From the NCBI GenBank assembly GCA_019912385.1, contig JAIOIW010000038.1, positions 56,925 through 120,924 of the forward strand: DNA of 64,000 nucleotides, read 5' to 3'. Under the pieces are notes generated by a model. The model was not told where the DNA came from and made no database searches. It saw only the letters and a program-made list of their open reading frames with translations. Shown here one piece after another: positions 10,029-18,636 of the stretch. Positions within the stretch are counted from its first letter, which is position 1, and the number at the start of each line of letters is the position of its first letter. This stretch comes from Notoacmeibacter sp. Its GTDB lineage: Bacteria > Pseudomonadota > Alphaproteobacteria > Rhizobiales > Rhizobiaceae. Both the position numbers and the translations under genes were made by a program.

Positions 10029-10840
10029 CCCGCGACGAGCGCGCTCAACATGCTTTCGGCGTTTTCGAGATCCTCGATGACGTCGAAGTGATGCCTGCCG
10101 GGCGCCCGGGTCGCCGAAGCATCTGCGCCGAGGCCGGTCCACACATTGGCCAGCAGATCGTTCTGGCGAAGAAACTCGGGACGCTCGTCGCCGCCGACCC
10201 AGCACATCAGCCTGGCGCCGGCCACAGGACGATTGAGCGCCGGGCTTTCGGCAATCGCCTCGGCTTCGTCGAGTTGGAGCATTTCGTTGAGCTGGGTCAT
10301 CATCAATGGCCGCAGGTCGTGAACGCCCGAGATCGACACGACGCGCCTGATCCGCGCGGACACGGCCTTGGACAATGGCGTATCGCGGCAGATCATGCGG
10401 GTGGCAAGGTGGCCGCCGGCCGAGTGGCCCGACAAGGTGACCGGACCTTCCACCTGCTTCGCCGCGGCCTCGATCGCGGCGCCGACCTGCCGGGTGATTT
10501 GGCTTATCCGGGCGTTGGGCGCCAGCGTGTAGCTCGGCATGGCGACCGCCCAGCCGCGGGCGACCGCGCCCGCCGCGAGATGCGACCAGATCGACTTGTC
10601 GAAGGCGCGCCAGTAGCCGCCATGAATGAAGGCAGCCAACCCATGCGCTTCGCCGGCGGGCCGGAACAGGTCATACTTTTCGCGGTCGGCATCGCCATAG
10701 GCGATGTCGAGTTCCGCCCGGCCTTCCCCTTCCATGCGTTCGCGAAAGGCCGCGGCCTTGGCCTCGTACAGCGCCGGGTATTCAGCGCCGCCTTGTATAT
10801 GCGGCGCATTGGCATAAGCGTCGTCCCAATCCACGATCAC
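10025..10840 (-). CDS. Alpha/beta hydrolase, arylformamidase-like
   Basis: A soluble serine hydrolase of 271 aa. The oxyanion motif HGGYW (73-77) is the form seen in kynurenine formamidases and related small esterases. The nucleophile elbow is GHSAGG with Ser140, and a late [11 protein letters not shown] supplies the probable catalytic His. There is no signal peptide. Kynurenine formamidase (N-formylkynurenine to kynurenine) is a reasonable candidate, but no kynurenine pathway gene is nearby, so the substrate is open. Convergent with ntrC, overlapping by 4 bp. Confidence 0.75.
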   Translation of the reverse strand: MIVDWDDAYANAPHIQGGAEYPALYEAKAAAFRERMEGEGRAELDIAYGDADREKYDLFRPAGEAHGLAAFIHGGYWRAFDKSIWSHLAAGAVARGWAVAMPSYTLAPNARISQITRQVGAAIEAAAKQVEGPVTLSGHSAGGHLATRMICRDTPLSKAVSARIRRVVSISGVHDLRPLMMTQLNEMLQLDEAEAIAESPALNRPVAGARLMCWVGGDERPEFLRQNDLLANVWTGLGADASATRAPGRHHFDVIEDLENAESMLSALVAG

Positions 10841-10975
10841 CCGCTATTCTCCCTTAACAATGACGGCGGCCATGATTGACCGCTCACTGATCACTTTACA
10901 AGCCGGCGATCGCCATAACATACTGCCGCGCAAATCGAATACCGCCGCGGCGGAGACAGGTACCAGGACGGGTTC

Positions 10976-11212
10976 ATGAATTGCGTTTTCGTGCAGCTGC
11001 GCTGCCAGCCGGGCAAGACCTACAAGGTTGCCGAAGAACTCTATGAGCGCGAGATCGCGTCGGAGCTCTATTCGACAAGCGGCGATTTCGACCTGCTGAT
11101 GAAGCTGTACCTTCCCAGCGATACCGATATCGGAAAATACATCAACGACAACATTCTCGACATCGAGGGCATCGCGCGCTCGTTGACGACACTCACATTC
11201 AAGGCTTTCTGA
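10976..11212 (+). CDS. Stand-alone Lrp/AsnC ligand-binding (RAM) domain protein
   Basis: Only 78 aa, beginning MNCVFVQLRCQPGKTYKVAEEL and ending with STLTFKAF-like strands (SLTTLTFKAF). This is the effector-binding beta-alpha-beta fold of Lrp/AsnC regulators without the helix-turn-helix. The GDFDLLMKLYLPS block is the family hallmark. Such domains can bind amino acids or form mixed oligomers with full-length Lrp proteins. The start has an AGGA-type ribosome site (CAGGACGGG) just upstream. It lies 87 bp before an orphan periplasmic binding protein on the same strand, suggesting a shared transcript. Confidence 0.8.
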   Translation: MNCVFVQLRCQPGKTYKVAEELYEREIASELYSTSGDFDLLMKLYLPSDTDIGKYINDNILDIEGIARSLTTLTFKAF

Positions 11213-11299
11213 CAGGATCCGATCGGGAACCGCGCAGACAGTCGAATATTGCGCGATCGAACGGATCAGGTATGCATGTTTTCAAACGGGAGGTTGGCA

Positions 11300-12439
11300 A
11301 TGAAAATGAATACATCAATCCTGGCGCTCGCCGCAGGGCTTCTGCTCGGTAGCGCAGCATTCGCCGGACCGGTCAAGGTCGGCATGATCACCACGCTTTC
11401 GGGCGGCGGCGCAGGTCTCGGCATCGATGTGCGGGACGGCTTCATGCTGGCGGTCAAGCAATCGGGCAACAAGGATATCGAGGTGATCGTCGAGGACGAT
11501 CTGCAGAAACCCGATGTTGCCGTTCAACTGTCCGACAAGCTGATCCAGTCCGACAAGGTCGACGTCCTGACCGGCATTATCTGGTCGAACCTGGCGATGG
11601 CGGTAGTGCCGGCGGCGGTCGGGCAGGGCAAGTTCTACCTTTCCCCCAATGCCGGGCCGTCGGCACTAGCCGGCAAGGGCTGCGACAAGAACTACTTCAA
11701 TGTCGCCTGGCAGAACGACAATCTGCACGAAGCGGCCGGCGCCTACGCCAATGATGCCGGATACAAGAAGAGCTTCATCCTGGCACCCAACTATCCCGCC
11801 GGCAAGGACGCTCTTTCCGGCTACAAGCGGTTCTACAAGGGCGAACTGGCCAACGAGGTCTATACCAAGCTCGGCCAGACCGACTATGCCGCGGAGATCG
11901 CCCAGATCCGGGCGTCCGGCGCCGACAGCGTGTTCTTCTTCCTGCCGGGCGGCATGGGCATCGCCTTCATGAAGCAATATGCCCAGTCCGGCGTCGGCAT
12001 CCCGCTGATCGGTCCGGCTTTCTCCTTCGACCAAGGCATCCTGCAGGCCGTCGGCGAAGCCGCGCTCGGGGTGAAGAACACCTCGCAATGGTCGAAGGAT
12101 ATCGACAACGAAACCAACAAGGCATTCGTCGAATCCTTCAAGGCCGAATATGGCCGGCTACCCTCGCTTTATGCCAGCCAGGGCTTCGACACGGCCAATC
12201 TTCTTCTGTCGGCGATGGCCAGGGCCGAGGTCAGCGACGCAGACGCTTTCCGCGCTGCGCTGGAAGCAGCCGACTTCAAGTCGACGCGCGGTTCCTTCCG
12301 ATTCGGACCTAACCACCACCCGATCCAGGACATCTATGTGCGCGAAGTGGTCAAGGAAGGCGACATCATCACCAACAAGATCATTGGCGTCGCGCTGAAG
12401 GACCATGCGGACGCCTATGCGTCCGAGTGCAAGATGTAA
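11300..12439 (+). CDS. Periplasmic ligand-binding protein (branched-chain amino acid type), orphan
   Basis: A 379-aa type I periplasmic binding protein with a signal peptide (1-22, ending SAAFA). The mature start PVKVGMITTLSGGGAGLGIDVRDGF is typical of the Leu/Ile/Val-amide-aromatic binding family (Peripla_BP_6). The start at 11300 was chosen because GGGAGG lies at 11288-11293 and the signal peptide begins there; 17 upstream in-frame codons do not look like a leader. No permease or ATPase genes adjoin it. It is convergent with xsc across a strong terminator, so a role in taurine or sulfonate uptake is only a guess. Confidence 0.88.
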   Translation: MKMNTSILALAAGLLLGSAAFAGPVKVGMITTLSGGGAGLGIDVRDGFMLAVKQSGNKDIEVIVEDDLQKPDVAVQLSDKLIQSDKVDVLTGIIWSNLAMAVVPAAVGQGKFYLSPNAGPSALAGKGCDKNYFNVAWQNDNLHEAAGAYANDAGYKKSFILAPNYPAGKDALSGYKRFYKGELANEVYTKLGQTDYAAEIAQIRASGADSVFFFLPGGMGIAFMKQYAQSGVGIPLIGPAFSFDQGILQAVGEAALGVKNTSQWSKDIDNETNKAFVESFKAEYGRLPSLYASQGFDTANLLLSAMARAEVSDADAFRAALEAADFKSTRGSFRFGPNHHPIQDIYVREVVKEGDIITNKIIGVALKDHADAYASECKM

Positions 12440-12467
12440 GCTGCTTCGAAAGCACTCGAACAACAAG

Positions 12468-12498
12468 CGGGCGGCCCTTGGGCCGCCCGTTTCCGTTT
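12468..12498 (+). terminator. Strong terminator hairpin between the binding protein gene and xsc
   Basis: CGGGCGGCC and GGCCGCCCG form a perfect 9-bp stem with a CTTG loop, followed by TTTCCGTTTC. It lies 28 bp after the stop at 12439 and could also stop transcription arriving from xsc on the other strand, although the T-run is poorer in that direction. Confidence 0.8.
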
Positions 12499-12514
12499 CA
12501 CTGCGCGCTGTCCC

Positions 12515-14284
12515 CTATTGCGGCCGCATGTCGTCGCGGCTGACGCCTGCGACCTTGACCGGCTTCTTCATCGCGTCGCGGCGGAAGGGTTCGCCCAGTT
12601 CCTGGTTGAGGATGACCTCGATGAATGTCGTCACCTGGTCCTTCATCTGAACCTCGACCGCTTTCGACAACGCGCCGGTCAGTTCGTCCATGGTTGTCGC
12701 CTGGACACCCTCAAGGCCGCAGGCCCGCGCGATGGCTGCATAGCTGACGTCGAGATCGAGTTCGGTTCCGACGAAATTGTCGTCATACCACAGCGTCGAA
12801 TTGCGCTTTTCGGCACCCCACTGGTAATTGCGGAAAACGACCATGGTGATCGCCGGCCACTCGTCACGCCCGCAGGCCGTCATCTCATTCATCGAGATGC
12901 CGAAGGCGCCGTCGCCGGCAAAGCCGACCACCGGCGTATCCGGACGGGCGATCTTGGCGCCGAGGATCGCCGGAAAGCCGTAGCCGCACGGCCCGAACAG
13001 GCCGGGCGCCAGGTATTTGCGACCATGCTCGAAGGTCGGGTAGGCATTGCCGATCGCGCAATTGTTGCCGATGTCGGACGATATGATGGCTTCTTTCGGC
13101 AACGCCGCCTGGATCGCCCGCCATGCCATGCGCGGACTCAAGCGTTGCGGATGCGCGGAGCGGGCGCGCTGGTTCCAGGTCGTGCCCGGATCGTCGTCCT
13201 CGTGGTCCATGGAGGAAAGCGTCTGCAGCCAGGCGGAACGCTTCTGGTGGATGAGCGCCTCGCGCTCCTTGCGTCCATCGTCGCCCGCATTGCCCGCCAG
13301 CGCGGCCAGGATCTGTCCGGCGACAAGGCGGGCGTCGCCGATGATTCCGACATCGACCCGCTTGGTCAGGCCGATCCGGTCGGGATTGAGATCCACCTGG
13401 ATCAGTTTGGCCGCCTTGGGCCAGTAGTCGATCCCATATCCGGGCAGGGTGGAGAAGGGGTTGAGTCGCGTGCCGAGCGCCAGCACGACATCCGCCTTCG
13501 ATATCAGTTCCATGGCGGCCTTTGAGCCGTTGTAACCGAGCGGCCCGGCAAACAGCGGGTGGCTGCCCGGGAAGGCGTCATTGTGCTGATAGTTGCAGCA
13601 TACAGGCGCTGAGAGCCGCTCGGCGAGCGCCTTCGACGCCTCGATGGCGCCGGCCAGTACGACACCGGCGCCATTGAGGATGACCGGGAATTTTGCCTCG
13701 GACAAGAGCTGCGCCGCCCGCGCGATCGCCTCGGCGCCGCCGGACGGGCGTTCGAAGCGGACGATCTGCGGCAGATCGATGTCGACCACCTGGGTCCACA
13801 TGTCACGCGGAACGTTGATTTGCGCGGGCGCGGAACCGCGCCAGGCCTTCGCGATGACGCGATTCAACACCTCGGCGATGCGTGACGGATCGCGGACTTC
13901 CTCCTGGTAGCAGACCATGTCGGAAAACAGGTGCATCTGCGGGATTTCCTGGAAGCCGCCCTGGCCGATGGTCTTGTTGGCGGCTTGCGGCGTCACCAGC
14001 AGCATCGGCGTGTGGTTCCAGTACGCGGTCTTGACCGGCGTGACGAAATTGGTGATGCCCGGCCCGTTCTGCGCGATGCACATCGCCATCTTTCCCGAGG
14101 AACGGGTGAAACCGTCGCACATCATGCCGGCGTTGCACTCGTGCGCGGTATCCCAGAAGTTTATCCCGGCCTGCGGAAAAAGATCGGAAATCGGCATGAA
14201 GGCGGAACCGATAATGCCGAACGCATGTTCGATCCCGTGCATCTGGAGCATTTTGACGAAGGCTTCCTCGGTCGTCATTTTCAT
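12515..14284 (-). CDS. xsc: Sulfoacetaldehyde acetyltransferase
   Basis: A ThDP enzyme (589 aa) converting sulfoacetaldehyde plus phosphate to sulfite and acetyl phosphate, the C-S bond-breaking step of taurine dissimilation. The N-terminus MKMTTEEAFVKMLQMHGIEH, the AFGIIGSAFMPISDLFP block, NGPGITNFVTPVKTAYWNHT and the ThDP/Mg site GDGAFGISMNEMTA with a following NYQWGAEKRN are all characteristic of Xsc rather than of acetolactate synthase. The probable cofactor-activating Glu is residue 49. An AAAGGAACC ribosome site precedes the ATG. It lies 102 bp downstream of tauR on the same strand. Confidence 0.95.
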   Translation of the reverse strand: MKMTTEEAFVKMLQMHGIEHAFGIIGSAFMPISDLFPQAGINFWDTAHECNAGMMCDGFTRSSGKMAMCIAQNGPGITNFVTPVKTAYWNHTPMLLVTPQAANKTIGQGGFQEIPQMHLFSDMVCYQEEVRDPSRIAEVLNRVIAKAWRGSAPAQINVPRDMWTQVVDIDLPQIVRFERPSGGAEAIARAAQLLSEAKFPVILNGAGVVLAGAIEASKALAERLSAPVCCNYQHNDAFPGSHPLFAGPLGYNGSKAAMELISKADVVLALGTRLNPFSTLPGYGIDYWPKAAKLIQVDLNPDRIGLTKRVDVGIIGDARLVAGQILAALAGNAGDDGRKEREALIHQKRSAWLQTLSSMDHEDDDPGTTWNQRARSAHPQRLSPRMAWRAIQAALPKEAIISSDIGNNCAIGNAYPTFEHGRKYLAPGLFGPCGYGFPAILGAKIARPDTPVVGFAGDGAFGISMNEMTACGRDEWPAITMVVFRNYQWGAEKRNSTLWYDDNFVGTELDLDVSYAAIARACGLEGVQATTMDELTGALSKAVEVQMKDQVTTFIEVILNQELGEPFRRDAMKKPVKVAGVSRDDMRPQ

Positions 14285-14386
14285 CGGGTCGGTTCCTTTC
14301 TGATGATCGCGCGGTGTCAATGCGCCATCGACGGCGCCGCGAGCACGGATCTGCGGCGAAAACTAGACCGTTGCGGCTGACCCGGC

Positions 14387-15916
14387 TTAGAGCCAGTTTG
14401 GCGCAACAGGATCGGCCAGCGCCGGGCCTGTCGGGCTACGATCACCATCCGGGCACAATCGCGTGGCGATGCGGGCGAGGCGTTCGATCCCCGGTTCGAT
14501 GCGATCAGCGGGAATGGAGGAAAATCCAAGCCGGAAATGGTTTCGGCCGCTCGATGGGTCGAAAAAGCATATGTCTCCCGGTTCGATGACCACGCCTTCC
14601 TCGAGCGCGGCATCGGCAAGGCGACGGGCACTAAAATCCGCCGGGCCGCGAACCCAATAGGAGGTTCCGCCGAAGCCGGGCGACATCGCCCAGCCCGGCA
14701 GATGGCGGTCGAGCGCTTCGCCCATAAGCCTGCAGCGCTCCGAATAGGCCTTGTGCAGGCGCGATATCAGCGCATTGTGATGGCCGAGCGATAGAAACAG
14801 CGCGACCACGCGCTGGTTGTTTCCCGGTGGATGCCGCAGGATCAGCCTTCTTAGCGCCCGGGCCTCTGCGATCAGTTCGGCCGACGCGACGATGAAGCCC
14901 ATGCGAAGTCCCGGCATGATCGATTTCGACAGGCTGCCGATATGGATGACGCGCCCGCTGGTGTCGATCGATTTCAGTGCTGGCGTGGGCTCGCCGCGAT
15001 AGTTGGTCTCGAATTCGTAATCGTCCTCGATCACGACGGCATCGGCGCGTTCGGCCCAATCCAGCAATTGCCGCCGCCGCTCCATCGTCATCGTGACGTT
15101 GGTCGGAAACTGGTGGCTCGGCGTGACGAAGGCGATGCCCGCGTCCCCCAGTTCCTCGACCCTGATCCCCTCGCGGTCGACGCTTGCGGGCCGCAGCCGG
15201 TCGGTCAGTAGCGAAAAGATGTTGCGCACGTCGGGATAACCCGGATTTTCGACGGCAACGTTGACATCGCGGCGAACCAGAAGGCTCGCCAGGATATAGA
15301 GCGCGTTCTGGGCGCCGAGCGTTATGAGGATTTCGGAGGGATCGGCCATGATGCCGCGGCGCGGAAGGATGCGCTGGCGTATCTGTTCTACCAGCATCGG
15401 GTCGTCCTCGGTGAAACGGTCGTCCGTCCACGCATCGAGCCATTTGCGGCTCATCGCCTGACGGGTGCAGTCGCGCCATTCGGTAATCGGAAACAGCGCT
15501 GCATCAGCCTGGCCATAGATGAAGGGGTAGGGGTATTCGTGCCAGTTGCGCGGCTTGGTGATGTTGTCCTGTGCAGACGGTGTGAGAGCGAACCTGGAGC
15601 ACCACTCGATGTCCGAGGCCCGCCGCCGCGGCGCCGCGACGGGCGCGCCGGCGGCAACGCCCTCGCGAATTTCCGGCGACACGTAAAAGCCCGACCGGTT
15701 GCGCGCGATCAGGTAGCCATCGGCCGCGAGCGCCTGGTAGGCCAGCATGACCGTGTTGCGCGACACCTTCAGGCGCTGCGCCATGGCCCGGGTCGACGGC
15801 ACCGGTGAATCGGCCGGCAATTGGCCGTCCAGCATCGCGGTTACCAGCATTTCCCTGATTTGCGCCTGCAGCGTCGTGGTTTCCAGGCGCTGAAGGTGAA
15901 ACAGGCTGTCACGCAC
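14387..15916 (-). CDS. tauR: MocR-family (GntR-aminotransferase fusion) regulator, TauR-like
   Basis: A winged helix-turn-helix (about residues 15-75, with VPSTRAMAQRLKVSRNTVMLAYQ) fused to a class I aminotransferase-like domain that holds PLP through Lys331 (HIGSLSKSIMPG). TauR of Rhodobacter activates taurine catabolic genes, and the position between xsc and tpa supports that role here. I chose a GTG start at 15916 (VRDSLFHLQRLE, 509 aa) because GGAG lies 8 bases upstream; a TTG at 15955 would add 13 residues with no visible ribosome site. The promoter region is shared with tpa. Confidence 0.9.
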   Translation of the reverse strand: MRDSLFHLQRLETTTLQAQIREMLVTAMLDGQLPADSPVPSTRAMAQRLKVSRNTVMLAYQALAADGYLIARNRSGFYVSPEIREGVAAGAPVAAPRRRASDIEWCSRFALTPSAQDNITKPRNWHEYPYPFIYGQADAALFPITEWRDCTRQAMSRKWLDAWTDDRFTEDDPMLVEQIRQRILPRRGIMADPSEILITLGAQNALYILASLLVRRDVNVAVENPGYPDVRNIFSLLTDRLRPASVDREGIRVEELGDAGIAFVTPSHQFPTNVTMTMERRRQLLDWAERADAVVIEDDYEFETNYRGEPTPALKSIDTSGRVIHIGSLSKSIMPGLRMGFIVASAELIAEARALRRLILRHPPGNNQRVVALFLSLGHHNALISRLHKAYSERCRLMGEALDRHLPGWAMSPGFGGTSYWVRGPADFSARRLADAALEEGVVIEPGDICFFDPSSGRNHFRLGFSSIPADRIEPGIERLARIATRLCPDGDRSPTGPALADPVAPNWL

Positions 15917-15972
15917 GCGGTTTACTCCACTTTCGGCCGGCCCGGCGCCGGCCAACCGCCGGGCACAGGCTC

Positions 15973-16007
15973 TTGGTCCGGCCTTCGATCCAATCTGGAC
16001 CTATTAT
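15973..16007 (+). promoter_or_regulatory. Candidate TauR box and -10 of the tpa promoter
   Basis: CTGGACCTA (15995-16003) resembles the TauR box CTGGACYTAA that I recall for Rhodobacter capsulatus. A partial mirror copy TTGGTCCGG lies at 15973-15981 (7 of 9 positions complementary). A good -10, TATTAT, follows at 16002-16007, but the matching -35 position (about 15979-15984, CGGCCT) is poor, as expected for an activator-dependent promoter. Seen by eye; not tested. Confidence 0.45.
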
Positions 16008-16096
16008 GACGCCAAAGGGAAGCGCAAAATCAAGATCACGGGATTTGCTCGCCGCATATCGCGCGAGACCCGTTTTGCGACAGGAGCGCCTTCCAA

Positions 16097-17434
16097 ATGA
16101 ACGTGGCAACGGGAAAAACCGCCGGTTTCGCGGTCAATTCGCTGGAACAGCACTGGATGCCTTTTACAGCCAATCGCGAATTCAAGGCGGCGCCGCGGCT
16201 GATCACCAAAAGCGAAGGCATGTATTTGTGGAACCACGAAGGCGGCAAGCTGATCGACGGCTCGTCGGGCCTGTTCAACGTCGCGGCCGGCCATGGTCGC
16301 AGGGAAATCGCCGACGCTGTTCACGCGCAGATGCTTGCCAACGACTACACCCCGCCGTTCCAGATGGGACAGCCGAGCAGCTTTGCGCTGGCCAGCAAAC
16401 TCGCGAACATTCTTCCCGAGCCGTTCAACCACGTGTTCTTCACCAATTCCGGGTCGGAGTCGATCGACACCGCGTTGAAGATCGCCATGGCCTATCACCG
16501 CGCGCGCGGCGAGGGGCATCGCATCCGCTTCGTCTCGCGCGAACGTGCCTATCACGGCGTCAATATTGGCGGCGTTTCGCTGTCGGGCATGGTGCGCAAC
16601 CGCGAGACATTTGCCGGGGTCATCCCGAATGTCGTCGTCATGCGCCACACCTGGGACGCGGACAATCTGTTTAACCGCGGACAACCCGAGAAGGGCGCCG
16701 AGCTGGCCAACGATCTGCAGCGCCACTGCGAGACCTATGGCGGTTCGACGATCGCAGCCGTCTTCGTTGAGCCGGTCGCCGGGTCGACGGGGACGCTGGT
16801 GCCGCCGAAAGGCTATCTGGAGCGGCTGCGCGAGATCTGTGATCAGCACGGCATCCTGCTGGTTTTCGACGAAGTCATTACCGGGTTCGGCCGCCTGGGC
16901 GCGCCCTTTGCCGCCGACGCGTTCAGCGTCCTTCCCGACATCATGACCATGGCCAAGGCATTGACCAACGGCGCCATTCCGATGGGCGCGGTGGCGGTGC
17001 GCGACGCTATCTACGAGACGATCACCGAAGCCGCGCCGGAACATGCCATAGAGTTCTTCCACGGCTACACCTATTCCGGTCATCCCGCCGCCTGCGCGGC
17101 CGGCTTGGCGACTTTGCAGATCTACGAGGATGAAGGCTTGTTCGAGCGCGCCGCTGCGCTATCGGACTATTTCCTCGACGCGATCTGGTCGCTGAAAGAC
17201 CTGCCGATCGTACGCGACCTGCGCGGATATGGCCTGATGGCCGGCATCGAGGTTCATCCCGAGCCCGGCAAGCCGGGCATTCGCGGCAATGAACTGCAAA
17301 AGAAATTGTTCTGGAACGGCTGCCATGTGAAATGGACCGGCGACACGGCGATCGTCGCTCCGTCCTTCATTGCCGAACGGGCGCATGTCGACGAGATCAT
17401 CGACTGTTTCCGCAAAACGCTGAAGGACATTTGA
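16097..17434 (+). CDS. tpa: Taurine:pyruvate (omega-amino acid) aminotransferase
   Basis: A class III PLP aminotransferase of 445 aa. Beginning with EQHWMPFTANREF it follows the omega-amino acid:pyruvate group closely. PLP contacts are visible: FTNSGSES (115-122), AYHGVNIGG, FDEVITGFGR with Asp258, and the Schiff-base Lys287 in MAKALTNGAIPMG. In this setting (divergent from tauR, with xsc in the module) the likely reaction is taurine plus pyruvate to sulfoacetaldehyde plus alanine. Beta-alanine or hypotaurine use cannot be excluded from sequence. ackA follows 44 bp later. Confidence 0.85.
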   Translation: MNVATGKTAGFAVNSLEQHWMPFTANREFKAAPRLITKSEGMYLWNHEGGKLIDGSSGLFNVAAGHGRREIADAVHAQMLANDYTPPFQMGQPSSFALASKLANILPEPFNHVFFTNSGSESIDTALKIAMAYHRARGEGHRIRFVSRERAYHGVNIGGVSLSGMVRNRETFAGVIPNVVVMRHTWDADNLFNRGQPEKGAELANDLQRHCETYGGSTIAAVFVEPVAGSTGTLVPPKGYLERLREICDQHGILLVFDEVITGFGRLGAPFAADAFSVLPDIMTMAKALTNGAIPMGAVAVRDAIYETITEAAPEHAIEFFHGYTYSGHPAACAAGLATLQIYEDEGLFERAAALSDYFLDAIWSLKDLPIVRDLRGYGLMAGIEVHPEPGKPGIRGNELQKKLFWNGCHVKWTGDTAIVAPSFIAERAHVDEIIDCFRKTLKDI

Positions 17435-17478
17435 GGCATCAAGCGCGGGGATGACCGCTTCCCATTGCCGGAGTAGTC

Positions 17479-18636
17479 ATGGACGGCTCGATCCTCGCGC
17501 TCAATTGCGGTTCTTCATCCATAAAGTTCGCCGTCTTCAGTGCCGATCTTGCATCGCTGTTCAAAGGCCAGGTCGAGAATATCGGTGGCGGACTTTCCCC
17601 GCGAGGCATTATCGAGGGAAAGCATCTCGTCCTCGATCCGTCGCTCGCGGCTCATGATTCGATCATTGCGCACCTGATCGGCGACATCATCGTCCCGCGC
17701 AGCGGCGCCGTCGCGGCCGTCGGTCACCGCGTCGTCCACGGTTCCACGGTCTTTTCCCGGCCAGTCCTGATCGATGAGGTTATCCGCGCCAGGATCGCCG
17801 AGTTCGCGCCGCTGGCGCCATCGCACCAGCCGCACAACCTGGCGGGCATCGATGCCGTGGAACATGCCTTGCCGGGTGTGCCGCAGGTCGCGTGCTTCGA
17901 CACTGCCTTTCACCGCACGATAGCCGAACACTTGCAACTCTTCGCTCTGCCGAAGCGGTTTGCCGACGAGGGATTGCGCCGCTTCGGCTTTCACGGCCTG
18001 TCATACGACGGAGTGGCGGGCGAACTGGCCCGGCGCCACGGGGCATCGGCCGGCGGGCTGGCCGTCATCTGCCATCTTGGCAATGGCTGCAGCATCGCCG
18101 GCCTCGTGGATGGCCGCTCCGCCTGGACGTCGATGGGATTCACACCGCTGGAAGGGCTGATCATGGGACGCCGCCCGGGCCGGCTCGATCCCGGTGTGGT
18201 GCTGTGGCTGGTGGAGCGCCATGGCGTCGAGGCGGTGGACACGATGTTGAACACGGAGTCGGGAATTCTGGGTATTTCCGGGATTTCATCCGACATGCGC
18301 ACGCTTCTGGCGCACGATAGCGAGCCCGCGCGACTGGCCGTCACCATGTTCGTCGACCGGCTTGTGCAGGAGATCGGCGCGGCAGCGGCAGCCATCGGCG
18401 GCATCGACCGGCTGGTCTTCACCGGCGGCATCGGCGAGAACGCCGCGGCGATCCGCGCGCGGACACTGGATGCGCTCGGTTGGCTGGGGTTCGAACTCGA
18501 CGAAATGGCGAACGGAGCACATGCGACGACCATAACGACGACGGCTTCGCCCCGCGCGGCCCATGTCATCGCCGCCGACGAGGAGCGGGTCATCGCGCGC
18601 GCGACCGCAAAACTGGCAGGACCGGATCAGGGTTGA
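17479..18636 (+). CDS. ackA: Acetate kinase
   Basis: A 385-aa acetate/propionate kinase. The phosphate-binding signature LNCGSSSIKF (8-17), HRVVHGS, AFHRTIAEHL and ICHLGNGCSIAGLVDG followed by TSMGFTPLEGLIMGRRPG are all recognisable, as is the late FTGGIGENAAAIR. Placed after tpa, it would turn the acetyl phosphate made by Xsc into acetate and ATP, where most taurine clusters have phosphotransacetylase. The Cys in LNCGSSS and HLGNGCS are small departures from the usual Ala/Ser. Its end overlaps the cobW-type gene by 10 bp, convergently. Confidence 0.93.
   Translation: MDGSILALNCGSSSIKFAVFSADLASLFKGQVENIGGGLSPRGIIEGKHLVLDPSLAAHDSIIAHLIGDIIVPRSGAVAAVGHRVVHGSTVFSRPVLIDEVIRARIAEFAPLAPSHQPHNLAGIDAVEHALPGVPQVACFDTAFHRTIAEHLQLFALPKRFADEGLRRFGFHGLSYDGVAGELARRHGASAGGLAVICHLGNGCSIAGLVDGRSAWTSMGFTPLEGLIMGRRPGRLDPGVVLWLVERHGVEAVDTMLNTESGILGISGISSDMRTLLAHDSEPARLAVTMFVDRLVQEIGAAAAAIGGIDRLVFTGGIGENAAAIRARTLDALGWLGFELDEMANGAHATTITTTASPRAAHVIAADEERVIARATAKLAGPDQG

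Noticed and set aside
12515..14284. xsc as acetolactate synthase
   Set aside because: The Xsc-specific N-terminus and WGAEK block, together with tauR/tpa context, fit sulfoacetaldehyde acetyltransferase better; no ilvH-type small subunit follows.
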